NCBI GenBank assembly: GCA_023663365.1
Contig: JAMPHP010000001.1
Span: forward strand, 395,829 to 459,828
From: Muribaculaceae bacterium
GTDB lineage: Bacteria > Bacteroidota > Bacteroidia > Bacteroidales > Muribaculaceae
Reading direction: 5' to 3'
DNA: 64,000 nucleotides
Position 1 is the stretch's first letter. Each line of letters begins with the position of its first letter. Both the position numbers and the translations under genes were made by a program. This document shows positions 9,076-18,496 of this stretch, piece by piece. Below the pieces are notes generated by a model. That model was not told the origin of the DNA. It made no database searches and saw only the letters and a program-made list of their open reading frames with translations.

Positions 9076-11820
9076 ATGAAGAAACTTACAACCCTACTCG
9101 CCGCGACGCTCGCGACGGCATTTGCGCTCAACGCTGTGCCGGCACGTCGCGGCTTTTTTGGCTACATTCAGCCCGACGGCACCTCAGTGCAGGTTGAGCT
9201 CATCGGCGATGAATATGCTCACTTTTACCGTGATTCACAGGGTACTATATTGATTGCCGACGGCGAGGGTATGCTTCGCCCCGCAGCGGTCGATGCCTCC
9301 GGGATGCCCGTGCCGGCTCTCACCGCCGCTGCCGACCAAAGTGCTGTGGCCGATGCCTTTGCGCGCCACGCCGAGCGCAGGCGCGAGGCAAAAGCAGCCC
9401 AAAGGATGGCTGCCCGCAAGGCTCCGGCCAAGGCCGACGCCGCCAAGGCCGACATAGCGCAGTCGGGCATAGGGCGCTTCTCGGGCGACTATCCGCGCAC
9501 GGGCAAGGTGCACGGATTGGTGTTCCTGGTGGAGTACCCAAACAAGAAATTCGCAGTGTCGGAGCCGCACACCTACTTCTCGCGTATGCTCAACGAGAAG
9601 GGTTTCAGCGACAACAATGCCACCGGCTCGGCGCGCGACTATTTCCTCGACCAGAGCAACGGCCGATTCGATGTCACTTTCGATGTCTACGGCCCCGTCA
9701 CCCTGAGCCAGAACTACTCCTACTACGGCGCTAACGACAGCTACGGCGACGACCTCAACGCCGAGAAGATGGTGCTCGAGGCCGCAAAGCTGCTCGACGG
9801 TGAAATCAACTTCGCGGACTACGACTACGATAACAACGGCATCGTCGACAACATATTCCTCATCTATGCCGGCCCCGGCGAGGCTACCGGAGGCTCGGCA
9901 AACACCGTGTGGCCGCACGCGTGGACTATCCCCGCCGATGACCAAATCAAGCTCGACGGCAAGACAATCGCCGGATATGCCTGCACAAACGAGTGGGAGA
10001 ACTACCTCAACTCCGTGTGCGGCATAGGCACCGTGTGCCACGAATTCTCGCACGTGATGGGCCTGCCCGACCTCTACTCCACATCGAAGACCATCTTGAA
10101 CTGCACCCCCGGTGCATGGTCGGTGATGGACTATGGCTCCTACAACAACAACGGCCGCACCCCCTGCGCATACACCGCATTCGAGCGAAATGCCATGACC
10201 TGGCTCGACGTCGACGTGCTCGACGGCGCGGCATCGTTGAGCCTCGACCCTATCGACAGTTCAAACCACGCATACCTCATCCCCACAGAAACTCCCGAAG
10301 AATTTTTCCTGCTTGAGAACCGTCAGCTCCAAGGTTGGGACACCTACAATCCCGGCCATGGTATGCTCGTGTGGCACGTCGACTTCAACCAGAGCGTGTG
10401 GGACTCCAATGTGGTCAACAACAGCAGCCGACATCAGTACGTAGATATTCTCGAGGCAAACAACAATCCCAATAAAAGCAGCGCCGCTGCAATGGCGGGC
10501 TACGCCTTCCCAGGCACCACAAGGGCCACAAGCCTCACATCAACCACTACGCCGGCGCTCAAGGCCTGGTCGGGTAAAGGTATCGATCTGCCAATCACCG
10601 ACATCCGCGAGGAGGGCGGCGTGATATACTTCGACGTGGCCGGCGGATACATCGACCTCGACACCCCCGCGGCTCCCAAGCTGATCGCCAACGACCGCTC
10701 GGAGCTCACCGTCGAGTGGAAGCCCGTGGATAAGGCCACCGAGTATGTGCTCTGGGTCTACACCAAGGCCGACGACGGCACTCAGCAGCCTTTCACCGGC
10801 TACTACGGACAGAGCATGGGCGATGCCACTTCGGCTCAGCTCACCGGCGTAAGCGGTGACACCGAGTACTTCGCCGCCGTGCAGGCACGTGCCGGAGCGA
10901 GCGCATCGTCCGTGTCTGCCGAGGGCTCGGTAGTCACCCCGGTCACCGACATCTCTTATATCACTCCGAGAGCCACCTCGGCGCTGCGCTGCGGCACCTC
11001 GGATGTGACTTTCAGGTGGGAGCCGTTCAAAGAGGCTGTGAAGTACCTCATCACGGTTGAAGTGCCCTCGGGCAGCTATGCAGTCAATCTCACCGTCGAT
11101 GGCGGTGACGCCGGCGACGAAGTAGTGCTGCCCGAAGGCTGGCAGTGGAATGGCGAGGCCTACGGCTCGCGCTCGCCCGCATACTTCGGCACTGCGGCGC
11201 CGTCGTTCAAATTCTCGTCGACAGGTCACGAGCTTGTATCGCCGATGTTCACCTTCCCCGTCACCTCCCTGAGCTACTGGCTCCGTGGGGCGAGTCCCTC
11301 GGGGCAGAGCGCCATCTCGGTAGAAGGCCGTGCCGCCACCTTCGACAAGTGGGTGCCTATCCGCACCATAGTTCTGGTCAATGAGGCAAAATTCGCCAAG
11401 ACCTTTACCGATACACCGCAGGGCGAAGTGCGCCAGCTGCGATTTGTCTACACCAAGGTCGGAGGCAACGCCGCCCTCGACGACATCGTAATCGAGACAG
11501 CCAACTACACCTACGGCCCGCACGACATATACTCACGCCACGATGTCGGAGCCCTCACCGAAGTGGTGCTCCCCATAGCCGACACCGACTGCTACTTCTA
11601 CGTCGAAGGTGTCGATGCCGCCGGTAAAGTATCGAAGCCGTCGAATAAAGTCCGCCTCTCGGTGGGCTCGGGCATCGACCTCCCCGTGATCGATGGCGAT
11701 GCCGACGCCGATGCCCCCGTCGAGTACTTCAATCTTCAAGGCGTGAAGGTAGAAAATCCCACGACCGGTCTTTACATCCGCCGGCAAGGTTCTAAAGTAA
11801 GTAAAGTTCTTGTAAAATAG
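9076..11820 (+). CDS. Secreted M6-family metalloprotease with C-terminal sorting-like tail
   Basis: A 914-residue exported zinc endopeptidase. Signal peptide (1-22, ending AVPA), a pro-region with an Ala/Lys-rich linker (about 100-130), then the M6 catalytic domain with the zinc motif HEFSHVMGLPD at 322-332 (His322, Glu323, His326). The following met-turn region contains WSVMDYGSY. One or two fibronectin-III-like domains lie at about 535-720, then a jelly-roll-like module. The last 37 residues (VEYFNLQGVKV... to KVLVK) match the tail of the unrelated protein at 32924-34555, which suggests a shared export or anchoring signal. A strong terminator follows. Confidence 0.9.
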   Translation: MKKLTTLLAATLATAFALNAVPARRGFFGYIQPDGTSVQVELIGDEYAHFYRDSQGTILIADGEGMLRPAAVDASGMPVPALTAAADQSAVADAFARHAERRREAKAAQRMAARKAPAKADAAKADIAQSGIGRFSGDYPRTGKVHGLVFLVEYPNKKFAVSEPHTYFSRMLNEKGFSDNNATGSARDYFLDQSNGRFDVTFDVYGPVTLSQNYSYYGANDSYGDDLNAEKMVLEAAKLLDGEINFADYDYDNNGIVDNIFLIYAGPGEATGGSANTVWPHAWTIPADDQIKLDGKTIAGYACTNEWENYLNSVCGIGTVCHEFSHVMGLPDLYSTSKTILNCTPGAWSVMDYGSYNNNGRTPCAYTAFERNAMTWLDVDVLDGAASLSLDPIDSSNHAYLIPTETPEEFFLLENRQLQGWDTYNPGHGMLVWHVDFNQSVWDSNVVNNSSRHQYVDILEANNNPNKSSAAAMAGYAFPGTTRATSLTSTTTPALKAWSGKGIDLPITDIREEGGVIYFDVAGGYIDLDTPAAPKLIANDRSELTVEWKPVDKATEYVLWVYTKADDGTQQPFTGYYGQSMGDATSAQLTGVSGDTEYFAAVQARAGASASSVSAEGSVVTPVTDISYITPRATSALRCGTSDVTFRWEPFKEAVKYLITVEVPSGSYAVNLTVDGGDAGDEVVLPEGWQWNGEAYGSRSPAYFGTAAPSFKFSSTGHELVSPMFTFPVTSLSYWLRGASPSGQSAISVEGRAATFDKWVPIRTIVLVNEAKFAKTFTDTPQGEVRQLRFVYTKVGGNAALDDIVIETANYTYGPHDIYSRHDVGALTEVVLPIADTDCYFYVEGVDAAGKVSKPSNKVRLSVGSGIDLPVIDGDADADAPVEYFNLQGVKVENPTTGLYIRRQGSKVSKVLVK

Positions 11821-11838
11821 CACTTTAATCTGCATGCA

Positions 11839-11880
11839 AAAAGCTGCGGCCGCTGCCTTCGGGTAGCGGCCGCAGCTTTT
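11839..11880 (+). terminator. Rho-independent terminator after the M6 protease
   Basis: A perfect 16-base stem (11839-11854 with 11865-11880) and a 10-base loop containing CTTCGG. The arms begin AAAA and end TTTT, so it could stop transcription from either side. Confidence 0.9.
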
Positions 11881-12012
11881 CTGTGCGAACTTTTAGCAGC
11901 CCTGCCTTGTTTCAAAAGTGCAAGCGGCACCGAAAGGGCTGCATGCAGAAGCGACGCCTGAGGGCGCTCACGTTTCACTAATTAATTTAATTTATCAAAA
12001 ATTGTTAAATCG

Positions 12013-12043
12013 TTTGTAATTCCCGACTGGCATCCTATCTTTG
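12013..12043 (+). promoter_or_regulatory. Promoter of the OmpA-like porin gene
   Basis: TTTG (12013-12016), 19 bases, TATCTTTG (12036-12043), a consensus match. The leader to the ATG at 12080 is about 30 bases. Confidence 0.8.
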
Positions 12044-12079
12044 CAGCCCGAATTACGGAAATTCAGACAACCGTTATTT

Positions 12080-13219
12080 ATGAAGAAGACTATCCTCGCA
12101 GCCGCAGCTATTGCTGCCGTAGGCGCAATATCGGCTAATGCTCAGAAAGTTGTGGAGCAACCTACTTTTGGCGACAACTGGTCAATTGGCATCGAAGGCG
12201 GTGTCACAACACCCCTTCACCACAATCCTTTCTTCGGTGGTATGCGCCCTATCATGGGTATCCACGTTGCCAAACAGATTTCGCCGGTGATCGGACTTGG
12301 TATTGAGGGAAATGCCGCAGTCAACACCTCGAACTGGAACGGCCGCATCCACAGCAGCACCGCTTTCGACCAGACATACCTCGGTCTCTATGGTACTGCC
12401 GACCTCTTTAACCTCTTCGGAGGCTATCAGTGTGGCGTACGTCCCTTCACAATCGAAGCCGTGGCAGGTGCCGGTTGGGGTCATGAATATTTCGCCAACG
12501 ATGTCGACGACGCTTCGGGCAACAACCACTTCGTCACCAAGTTCGGCCTCAACTTCGACTTCAATGTCACCCAGCACCTCACAGTGGCCATCAAGCCTTA
12601 CGTGTCGTGGAACATGGGCGGCCGCAACACCGACGCTGCTTACAATATCAACCGTGCCACATTCAACCTCATGGCAGGTGTAAGCTACCGCTTCGGCGAC
12701 TACTTCCCCTGCGTACGTCCTTACGACCAGGCTGAAGTCGATGCCCTCAACGGTCAGATCAACGAACTCCGTGCCGCCGTCGATGCCGAAGCAGCTGCCA
12801 TCGCCGCAGCCGAAGCTCAGAGCGCAGCTCTCGCCTCGCAGCTCGCTGCTTGCCAGAACCAGCAGCCCAAGGTTGTCAAGGAGGTCACAAACCAGTACAA
12901 CTCCGTCCGCTTCGTATTCTTCCGCGTGGGCTCATCGAAGATCACTGCCGACCAGATGCCTAACGTCGAAATGATCGCCGACTACATGAAGAACCACCCC
13001 AAGGCTAAGGTCGTAATCAAAGGCTACGCTTCGCCCGAAGGCAACCTCGACTTCAACATCAAGCTCGCTCAGAACCGTGCCGAAAGCGTCAAGACCCAGC
13101 TCGTCAAGAAGTATAAAATCGCTGCCGACCGCATCACAGCACAGGGCGAAGGCATCGGTCACATGTTCGACGAAGACTCCTGGAACCGCGTGAGCATCTG
13201 CACCCTCGAGAACGAATAA
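12080..13219 (+). CDS. OmpA/OprF-family outer membrane protein
   Basis: A 379-residue outer-membrane protein. Signal peptide (about 1-21), an N-terminal eight-stranded beta-barrel (about 25-220), an Ala/Glu-rich coiled linker (about 230-265), and a C-terminal OmpA domain that would bind peptidoglycan. The OmpA domain shows the NxxxAxxRAxxV pattern as IKLAQNRAESVKTQL. It probably ties the outer membrane to the wall and may act as a major porin. The ATG at 12080 was chosen because it starts a clean signal peptide after the predicted transcription start; the longer frame would begin near or before that start. Confidence 0.93.
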   Translation: MKKTILAAAAIAAVGAISANAQKVVEQPTFGDNWSIGIEGGVTTPLHHNPFFGGMRPIMGIHVAKQISPVIGLGIEGNAAVNTSNWNGRIHSSTAFDQTYLGLYGTADLFNLFGGYQCGVRPFTIEAVAGAGWGHEYFANDVDDASGNNHFVTKFGLNFDFNVTQHLTVAIKPYVSWNMGGRNTDAAYNINRATFNLMAGVSYRFGDYFPCVRPYDQAEVDALNGQINELRAAVDAEAAAIAAAEAQSAALASQLAACQNQQPKVVKEVTNQYNSVRFVFFRVGSSKITADQMPNVEMIADYMKNHPKAKVVIKGYASPEGNLDFNIKLAQNRAESVKTQLVKKYKIAADRITAQGEGIGHMFDEDSWNRVSICTLENE

Positions 13220-13330
13220 AATCGAATGAGAATAAGACTTAACTGACATAAAACACCGACGATGCTCCCATGCTCCAAAAGGCGTGGGGGCATTGCCATC
13301 TTTAAATCATCACCAAAAAATACACATGCT

Positions 13331-13603
13331 ATGAGCACACTCTGGATCACAATTATCGGCTACACCGCAAGTATCTGCATGATACTCGGCTACCTCCCGC
13401 AGGCAATCGTCACCATCCGCACACGCGACACCGACGGAATAGCGCTGCCTACATTCTGCATGCTCGGCCTGGGCTCAATCTTCTTCGTGGTGCAGGGCCT
13501 CGCGCTGGGCAACTGGCCTCTGGTCATCACAAACGTTATCACCACCATCTGCTCGGTGATAATATTCGGCATCAAGCTCTACAACGACAGCCGTAAAAAG
13601 TAA
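13331..13603 (+). CDS. SemiSWEET-type PQ-loop transporter
   Basis: A 90-residue membrane protein with three hydrophobic helices and the PQ-loop signature GYLPQAIVTIRTRD at the end of helix 1, the layout of bacterial SemiSWEET half-transporters that dimerise to move sugars. The ATG at 13331 places the first helix at the N terminus; an upstream frame adds 23 polar residues and looks untranslated. The gene lies between the porin gene and topA, without a clear promoter. Confidence 0.85.
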   Translation: MSTLWITIIGYTASICMILGYLPQAIVTIRTRDTDGIALPTFCMLGLGSIFFVVQGLALGNWPLVITNVITTICSVIIFGIKLYNDSRKK

Positions 13604-13652
13604 GAGGGCAAAATTTTTCAGCTCCGATACACATTATTAAAAGGATTTTGAG

Positions 13653-13660
13653 TAATTTTG
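13653..13660 (+). promoter_or_regulatory. -7 element of topA promoter
   Basis: TAATTTTG matches the -7 consensus 25 bases before the topA ATG. No good -33 TTG is present at the expected distance, so the promoter is only partly supported. Confidence 0.5.
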
Positions 13661-13684
13661 CCGATTGAAACCAGCACTTCCATT

Positions 13685-16036
13685 ATGAGCAACCCCAAAA
13701 ATCTTGTAATCGTCGAATCTCCGGCAAAGGCTAAAACCATCGAAAAATTCCTCGGCAGCGACTATCGCGTCCTGTCGAGCTACGGGCATATACGCGACCT
13801 CAAGAAGAAAAGCTTCAGCATTGATGTCGACAACGACTTTGCACCGATCTACGAAATCCCCGACGACAAGAGTCAGCTCGTGGCAGAGCTCAAGAAGGCA
13901 GCCGCGCAGGCGCAGATCGTGTGGCTCGCTTCCGATGAGGACCGCGAGGGGGAGGCTATTGCATGGCATCTCTACGAAGTGCTCGGTCTCAAGCCCGAGA
14001 ACACTCGCCGAATAGTGTTCCACGAAATCACAAAGAAAGCTATTCTCCATGCCCTCGAAAACCCGCGCGACATCGACCTGGCGCGCGTGGATGCACAGCA
14101 GGCAAGGCGTGTGCTCGACCGCATCGTCGGCTTTGAGCTCTCGCCCGTGCTCTGGAAGCGCCTCAAGCCGGCCCTTTCGGCCGGGCGTGTGCAGTCGGTG
14201 GCTGTGCGCTTGATTGTGGAGCGGGAGAATGAAATCAAGAATTTCGTCAGCGAGCCATACTTCCGTGTCACCGCTTCCTTTGCCCCGACCGGAGCCAAGG
14301 GCGTGGCCGTGAAAGCAGAGATGCAGCACAGGCTCGAGTCGAAGGCTCAGGCACGAGCCTTCCTACAGTCGTGCAGCGGTGCTTCATTTGCCGTCGATGC
14401 CGTGGCCGTGAAGCCGCTGCGCAAGTCGCCGGCACCGCCTTTTACCACCTCGACCCTGCAGCAGGAGGCCGCTCGCAAGCTCGGTTTTTCGGTTTCGCAG
14501 ACTATGATGGTTGCCCAGCACCTCTACGAGAACGGTCACATCACATACATGCGTACCGACTCGCTCAACCTCTCCGATGAGGCTGTGGCTGCAATCTCCG
14601 ACGAAATCAAGGGCTCCCTCGGCAGCGAATATCTGCACGTGCGCAAGTACCACACATCGTCGAAGGGCGCACAGGAGGCTCACGAGGCAATCCGACCCAC
14701 ATACGTAGGCAAGACCGAGCTCGATGATGCCACCGCTCAGGAGCAAAAACTCTACACCCTCATCCGCCGCCGGGCAATTGCCTCGCAGATGGCCGACGCA
14801 CTCATCCAGAAGACCACTGTCGATATCGTGGCGCCGGGCGTGCCTCACGCTTTTGTGGCCACCGGCGAGGTGCTTGAGTTCGACGGCTTCCTGCGTGTAT
14901 ATGCCGAGAGCCGCGATGATGAGAACCTTGAGGACGGCGAGCTCCCCACCCTCCCGAAGCTCGAGAAGGGCACTGCCATGGAGCTCGAGGGTGCCGAAGC
15001 CACCGAGCGCTTCACCCAGCAGCCGCCGCGCTACACCGAGGCGTCGCTCGTCAAGAAGATGGAAGACCTCGGCATAGGCCGTCCGTCGACCTACGCTCCC
15101 ACCATATCAACCATCCAGCAGCGTGGCTACGTGGAGCGAGGTGAGCGCGAAGGCACTCCCCGCGACTACGACGTGCTCACTCTCTCGGCCTCCGGCGAGA
15201 TCGGCTCCGCCACACGCACGCAGACCACAGGCTCGGAGAAAGGTAAGCTCGTGCCTACCGACATCGGTATGATTGTCAACGACTTCCTCACCGAGTACTT
15301 CCCCGACATCCTCGACTACAACTTCACGGCCAACGTCGAGGAGAAGTTCGACGAAGTGGCCCACGGCCGCCTGGCATGGACCGACGAAATCGGCGATTTC
15401 TACCGCATCTTCCACCCCGCCGTCGACAGCGCACTCACCATCAAGCAGGGCCCCAAGTTCGGCGAGCGCTCGCTCGGCACCGACCCCGCCACCGGTGAGC
15501 CCGTGAGCGTGAAGATCGGTCGCTTCGGCCCTGTGGTGCAGATTGGAGGCACCGACGGTGAGCAGAAGCCGCGCTTTGCATCGCTGCTCAAAGGCCAGTC
15601 GATGGCCGACATCACCCTCGAGCAGGCGCTCCGCCTCTTCGACTTCCCCCGTGAGCTCGGTGACTTCGAGGGCAAAGCCGTGAGCGTGGGCGTGGGCCGC
15701 TTCGGCCCCTACGTGCGCCACGACGGTAAGTACGTGTCCATCCCCAAAGATATCGCCGCCGCAGAAGTAAGCCTCGACAAAGCCATCGAGCTGATTGAGG
15801 CCAAGCGCCAGGCCGATGCGCAGAAGACTCTGTGCACTTTCGATGAAGACCCCGATATGCAGGTCCTCAACGGTCGATTCGGCCCCTACATCGTATATAA
15901 AAAGAAAAACTACAAACTCCCCCGTGGCCTCGAGCACCCTGAGCAAATCAGCTATGCCGATGCAAAAAAAATAATAGAGGAAGCCGATGCCGCGCCTGCC
16001 AAGCCGCGTCGCGCCGCTGCCCGTAAGAAGAAGTAA
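13685..16036 (+). CDS. topA: DNA topoisomerase I
   Basis: Type IA topoisomerase that relaxes negatively supercoiled DNA; 783 residues. The N-terminal Toprim domain opens NLVIVESPAKAKTIEKFLG and includes DEDREGEAIAWH. The active-site tyrosine is Tyr288 in GHITYMRTDS. The C terminus carries three RFGP-type Toprim C-terminal repeats (KIGRFGPVV, GVGRFGPYV, NGRFGPYIV) and a basic Ala/Lys tail. There are no Cys4 zinc ribbons of the E. coli type. The ATG at 13685 gives the standard start. The pseudouridine synthase gene begins two bases after the stop codon. Confidence 0.97.
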   Translation: MSNPKNLVIVESPAKAKTIEKFLGSDYRVLSSYGHIRDLKKKSFSIDVDNDFAPIYEIPDDKSQLVAELKKAAAQAQIVWLASDEDREGEAIAWHLYEVLGLKPENTRRIVFHEITKKAILHALENPRDIDLARVDAQQARRVLDRIVGFELSPVLWKRLKPALSAGRVQSVAVRLIVERENEIKNFVSEPYFRVTASFAPTGAKGVAVKAEMQHRLESKAQARAFLQSCSGASFAVDAVAVKPLRKSPAPPFTTSTLQQEAARKLGFSVSQTMMVAQHLYENGHITYMRTDSLNLSDEAVAAISDEIKGSLGSEYLHVRKYHTSSKGAQEAHEAIRPTYVGKTELDDATAQEQKLYTLIRRRAIASQMADALIQKTTVDIVAPGVPHAFVATGEVLEFDGFLRVYAESRDDENLEDGELPTLPKLEKGTAMELEGAEATERFTQQPPRYTEASLVKKMEDLGIGRPSTYAPTISTIQQRGYVERGEREGTPRDYDVLTLSASGEIGSATRTQTTGSEKGKLVPTDIGMIVNDFLTEYFPDILDYNFTANVEEKFDEVAHGRLAWTDEIGDFYRIFHPAVDSALTIKQGPKFGERSLGTDPATGEPVSVKIGRFGPVVQIGGTDGEQKPRFASLLKGQSMADITLEQALRLFDFPRELGDFEGKAVSVGVGRFGPYVRHDGKYVSIPKDIAAAEVSLDKAIELIEAKRQADAQKTLCTFDEDPDMQVLNGRFGPYIVYKKKNYKLPRGLEHPEQISYADAKKIIEEADAAPAKPRRAAARKKK

Positions 16037-16037
16037 C

Positions 16038-16967
16038 ATGCGTAGAAAAATATTAGCAGCAAAGCCCGGCACGCAGCAGAAAGTGCCCCGCCCCGACAAT
16101 ATCATCACCTTCACCGCTGCCGAAGGTGACCCCGACAAGCTCCTCGACTTCCTCTTCGCAGTCATGCCCGATGCAAAGCGCACCACCGTGAAGGACTACC
16201 TCAAGTACGGGCAAGTGATGGCGGCAGGAGCCGTCACCTCGCGCTTCGACCACCCTGTGGCTGCCGGCGACGTGGTGAAAGTGAACACCACCCGCCAGTT
16301 CCAGGTGTTCTCGCACCCGCGCCTCAAGCTCGTCTATGAGGACGACGACATCATCGTGGTCGACAAAGGCTACGGACTCCTCTCCATGGGCACCGACAAA
16401 ATCAAGGAGGGCACGGCATACTCAATCCTCCGCGAGTACCTCAAGCGCAAGGACCCGCGCAACAAACTCTTCATCGTACACCGTCTCGACCAAGGCACTT
16501 CAGGGCTGATGATGTTTGCCAAGTCCATCGAGGCCAAGGAGACCATGCAGCACAACTGGAACAACATGGTGCTCGAGCGTAAATACGCCGCCGTGATAGA
16601 GGGTGCTCTCGAGCCTGCAGAGGGCGAAATTCGCTCCTATCTGGCCGAGAACTCCGCCCACGAAGTCTACTCAACAAACAACCCCGACGAAGGCCAGCTC
16701 GCCGTCACATACTACACCACCGTGCGCACCCGCAAGCCCTACTCGCTGGTGGAACTCAGCCTCGCCACAGGACGCAAAAATCAGATACGAGTGCACATGA
16801 AAGATGCCGGGCACCCCATTGCCGGCGACCGCCGCTACGGTGCCAAAACATCGCCCATACACCGCCTCTGCCTCCACGCACGCACCCTCTGCTTCGTGCA
16901 CCCGGTCACACGCCGCGACATGAGCTTCACCTCGCCACTGCCTGCCGGCTTCAACCGCCTCGTCTGA
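16038..16967 (+). CDS. RluA-family pseudouridine synthase
   Basis: A 309-residue enzyme converting uridine to pseudouridine in rRNA or tRNA. An S4-like RNA-binding domain occupies about 20-95 (LLDFLFAVM to VKVNT), after a basic start. The catalytic domain has the motif HRLDQGTSG with the catalytic Asp, then the conserved GRKNQIRVHM and GHPIAGDRRYG blocks. Which position it modifies cannot be told. The ATG at 16038 follows the topA stop directly, so the two are probably co-transcribed. Confidence 0.92.
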   Translation: MRRKILAAKPGTQQKVPRPDNIITFTAAEGDPDKLLDFLFAVMPDAKRTTVKDYLKYGQVMAAGAVTSRFDHPVAAGDVVKVNTTRQFQVFSHPRLKLVYEDDDIIVVDKGYGLLSMGTDKIKEGTAYSILREYLKRKDPRNKLFIVHRLDQGTSGLMMFAKSIEAKETMQHNWNNMVLERKYAAVIEGALEPAEGEIRSYLAENSAHEVYSTNNPDEGQLAVTYYTTVRTRKPYSLVELSLATGRKNQIRVHMKDAGHPIAGDRRYGAKTSPIHRLCLHARTLCFVHPVTRRDMSFTSPLPAGFNRLV

Positions 16968-16979
16968 AATAATCTATCC

Positions 16980-17011
16980 TTTGCGTAGCTGAAAAAAAAT
17001 CGGTATATTTG
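16980..17011 (+). promoter_or_regulatory. Promoter of asnS
   Basis: TTTG (16980-16983), 20 bases, TATATTTG (17004-17011), an exact consensus match 23 bases before the asnS ATG. Confidence 0.85.
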
Positions 17012-17033
17012 CACCAAATAACAACAGTTACTT

Positions 17034-18422
17034 ATGAAAAGAACTAAAATCAAAGATATATTCGACCCCGCTCTCATCGGCAAAGAGGTGAGCGTCAAGG
17101 GTTGGGTGCGTACACGTCGTGGCAACAAAAACGTGCAGTTCGTGGCCCTCAACGACGGCTCTACCGTGCGCAACCTCCAGATCGTATTCGACCTCGGCAA
17201 GTTCTCCGAAGAAGAGCTTAAAGCCGTCACCACAGGCTCATCGATACACGTCACCGGCCTTCTGGTGGAATCGATGGGCAAAGGCCAGAGCTGCGAGGTG
17301 CAGGCTCAGACCCTCGAGCTCTACGGCACTGCCGACCCCGAGACATATCCCCTGCAGAAAAAGGGTCACACTCTCGAGTTCCTGCGCGAGAAAGCGCACC
17401 TGCGCCCCCGCACCGCCACTTTCGGTGCCATCCTGCGCATACGCTCGGCACTCGCCTATGCAATCCACAAGTTCTTCCAGGAGAAAGGCTTCGTGTACCT
17501 CAACACACCCCTGATCACCGCCAGCGACTGCGAAGGCGCCGGAGCGATGTTCCAGGTCACAACCCTTCCGCTCGACAAACTCCCCCGCACCGAAGAGGGA
17601 AAGGTGGACTACAGCAAAGACTTTTTCGGCAAGCCCACCGCACTGACCGTATCGGGCCAGCTCGAGGGTGAGCTCGGTGCCACGGCTCTCGGCGAAATCT
17701 ACACCTTCGGCCCCACATTCCGTGCCGAGAACTCCAATACCCCGCGTCACCTCTCAGAGTTCTGGATGATAGAGCCCGAAATGGCGTTCTACGACATCAC
17801 CGACAACATGGACCTGGCCGAGGAGTTTGTGAAATACTGCATCAGCTACGCACTCGACAACTGCCGCGACGACATCGACTTCCTCGCCGAGCACTTCGAC
17901 AAGGAGCTCGTTGAGCGCCTCGAGTTCGTGCTCCACAACGATTTCGTGCGCCTCACCTACACCGAGGGCATCGAAATCCTCAAGGCTTCCGGCCACAAAT
18001 TTGAGTTCCCCGTCGACTGGGGCACCGACCTCCAGAGCGAGCACGAGCGCTACCTCGTGGAGGAGCACTTCCGCAAACCCGTGATACTCACCGACTACCC
18101 CGCCGAAATCAAGGCATTCTACATGAAGCAGAACGACGATGGCCGCACCGTCCGCGCCATGGACGTCCTTTTCCCGAAAATCGGCGAAATCATCGGTGGC
18201 AGCGAGCGTGAGGCCGACTACGACAAGCTCCTCCGCCGCATCGAAGAGCTCGGTATACCCATGAAAGACATGTGGTGGTACCTTGACACACGCCGCTTCG
18301 GCACTGTGCCTCACAGCGGCTTCGGCCTCGGATTCGAGCGCCTCGTGCTCTTCGTCACCGGCATGACAAACATCCGCGACGTGATTCCCTTCCCCCGCAC
18401 CCCCAACAACGCCGAATTCTAA
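17034..18422 (+). CDS. asnS: Asparaginyl-tRNA synthetase
   Basis: Class IIb aminoacyl-tRNA synthetase, 462 residues, full length. An N-terminal OB-fold anticodon-binding domain (about 15-110, [20 protein letters not shown]) precedes the class II core. Motif 2 is [21 protein letters not shown], in which the residues near TPRHL are characteristic of AsnRS. Motif 3 is [15 protein letters not shown] near the end. The gene has its own promoter and is followed by a strong terminator shared with convergent pdxB. Confidence 0.97.
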   Translation: MKRTKIKDIFDPALIGKEVSVKGWVRTRRGNKNVQFVALNDGSTVRNLQIVFDLGKFSEEELKAVTTGSSIHVTGLLVESMGKGQSCEVQAQTLELYGTADPETYPLQKKGHTLEFLREKAHLRPRTATFGAILRIRSALAYAIHKFFQEKGFVYLNTPLITASDCEGAGAMFQVTTLPLDKLPRTEEGKVDYSKDFFGKPTALTVSGQLEGELGATALGEIYTFGPTFRAENSNTPRHLSEFWMIEPEMAFYDITDNMDLAEEFVKYCISYALDNCRDDIDFLAEHFDKELVERLEFVLHNDFVRLTYTEGIEILKASGHKFEFPVDWGTDLQSEHERYLVEEHFRKPVILTDYPAEIKAFYMKQNDDGRTVRAMDVLFPKIGEIIGGSEREADYDKLLRRIEELGIPMKDMWWYLDTRRFGTVPHSGFGLGFERLVLFVTGMTNIRDVIPFPRTPNNAEF

Positions 18423-18441
18423 TCGTAACATACTACATGAT

Positions 18442-18485
18442 GATATGAAAATAGGCTGCACTTCGGTGCAGCCTATTTTCATATC
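18442..18485. terminator. Bidirectional terminator between asnS and pdxB
   Basis: A perfect 20-base stem (18442-18461 with 18466-18485) closed by a TTCG tetraloop. A-rich and T-rich segments inside the arms let it serve both convergent genes. Confidence 0.92.
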
Positions 18486-18496
18486 AGGTGATGGTA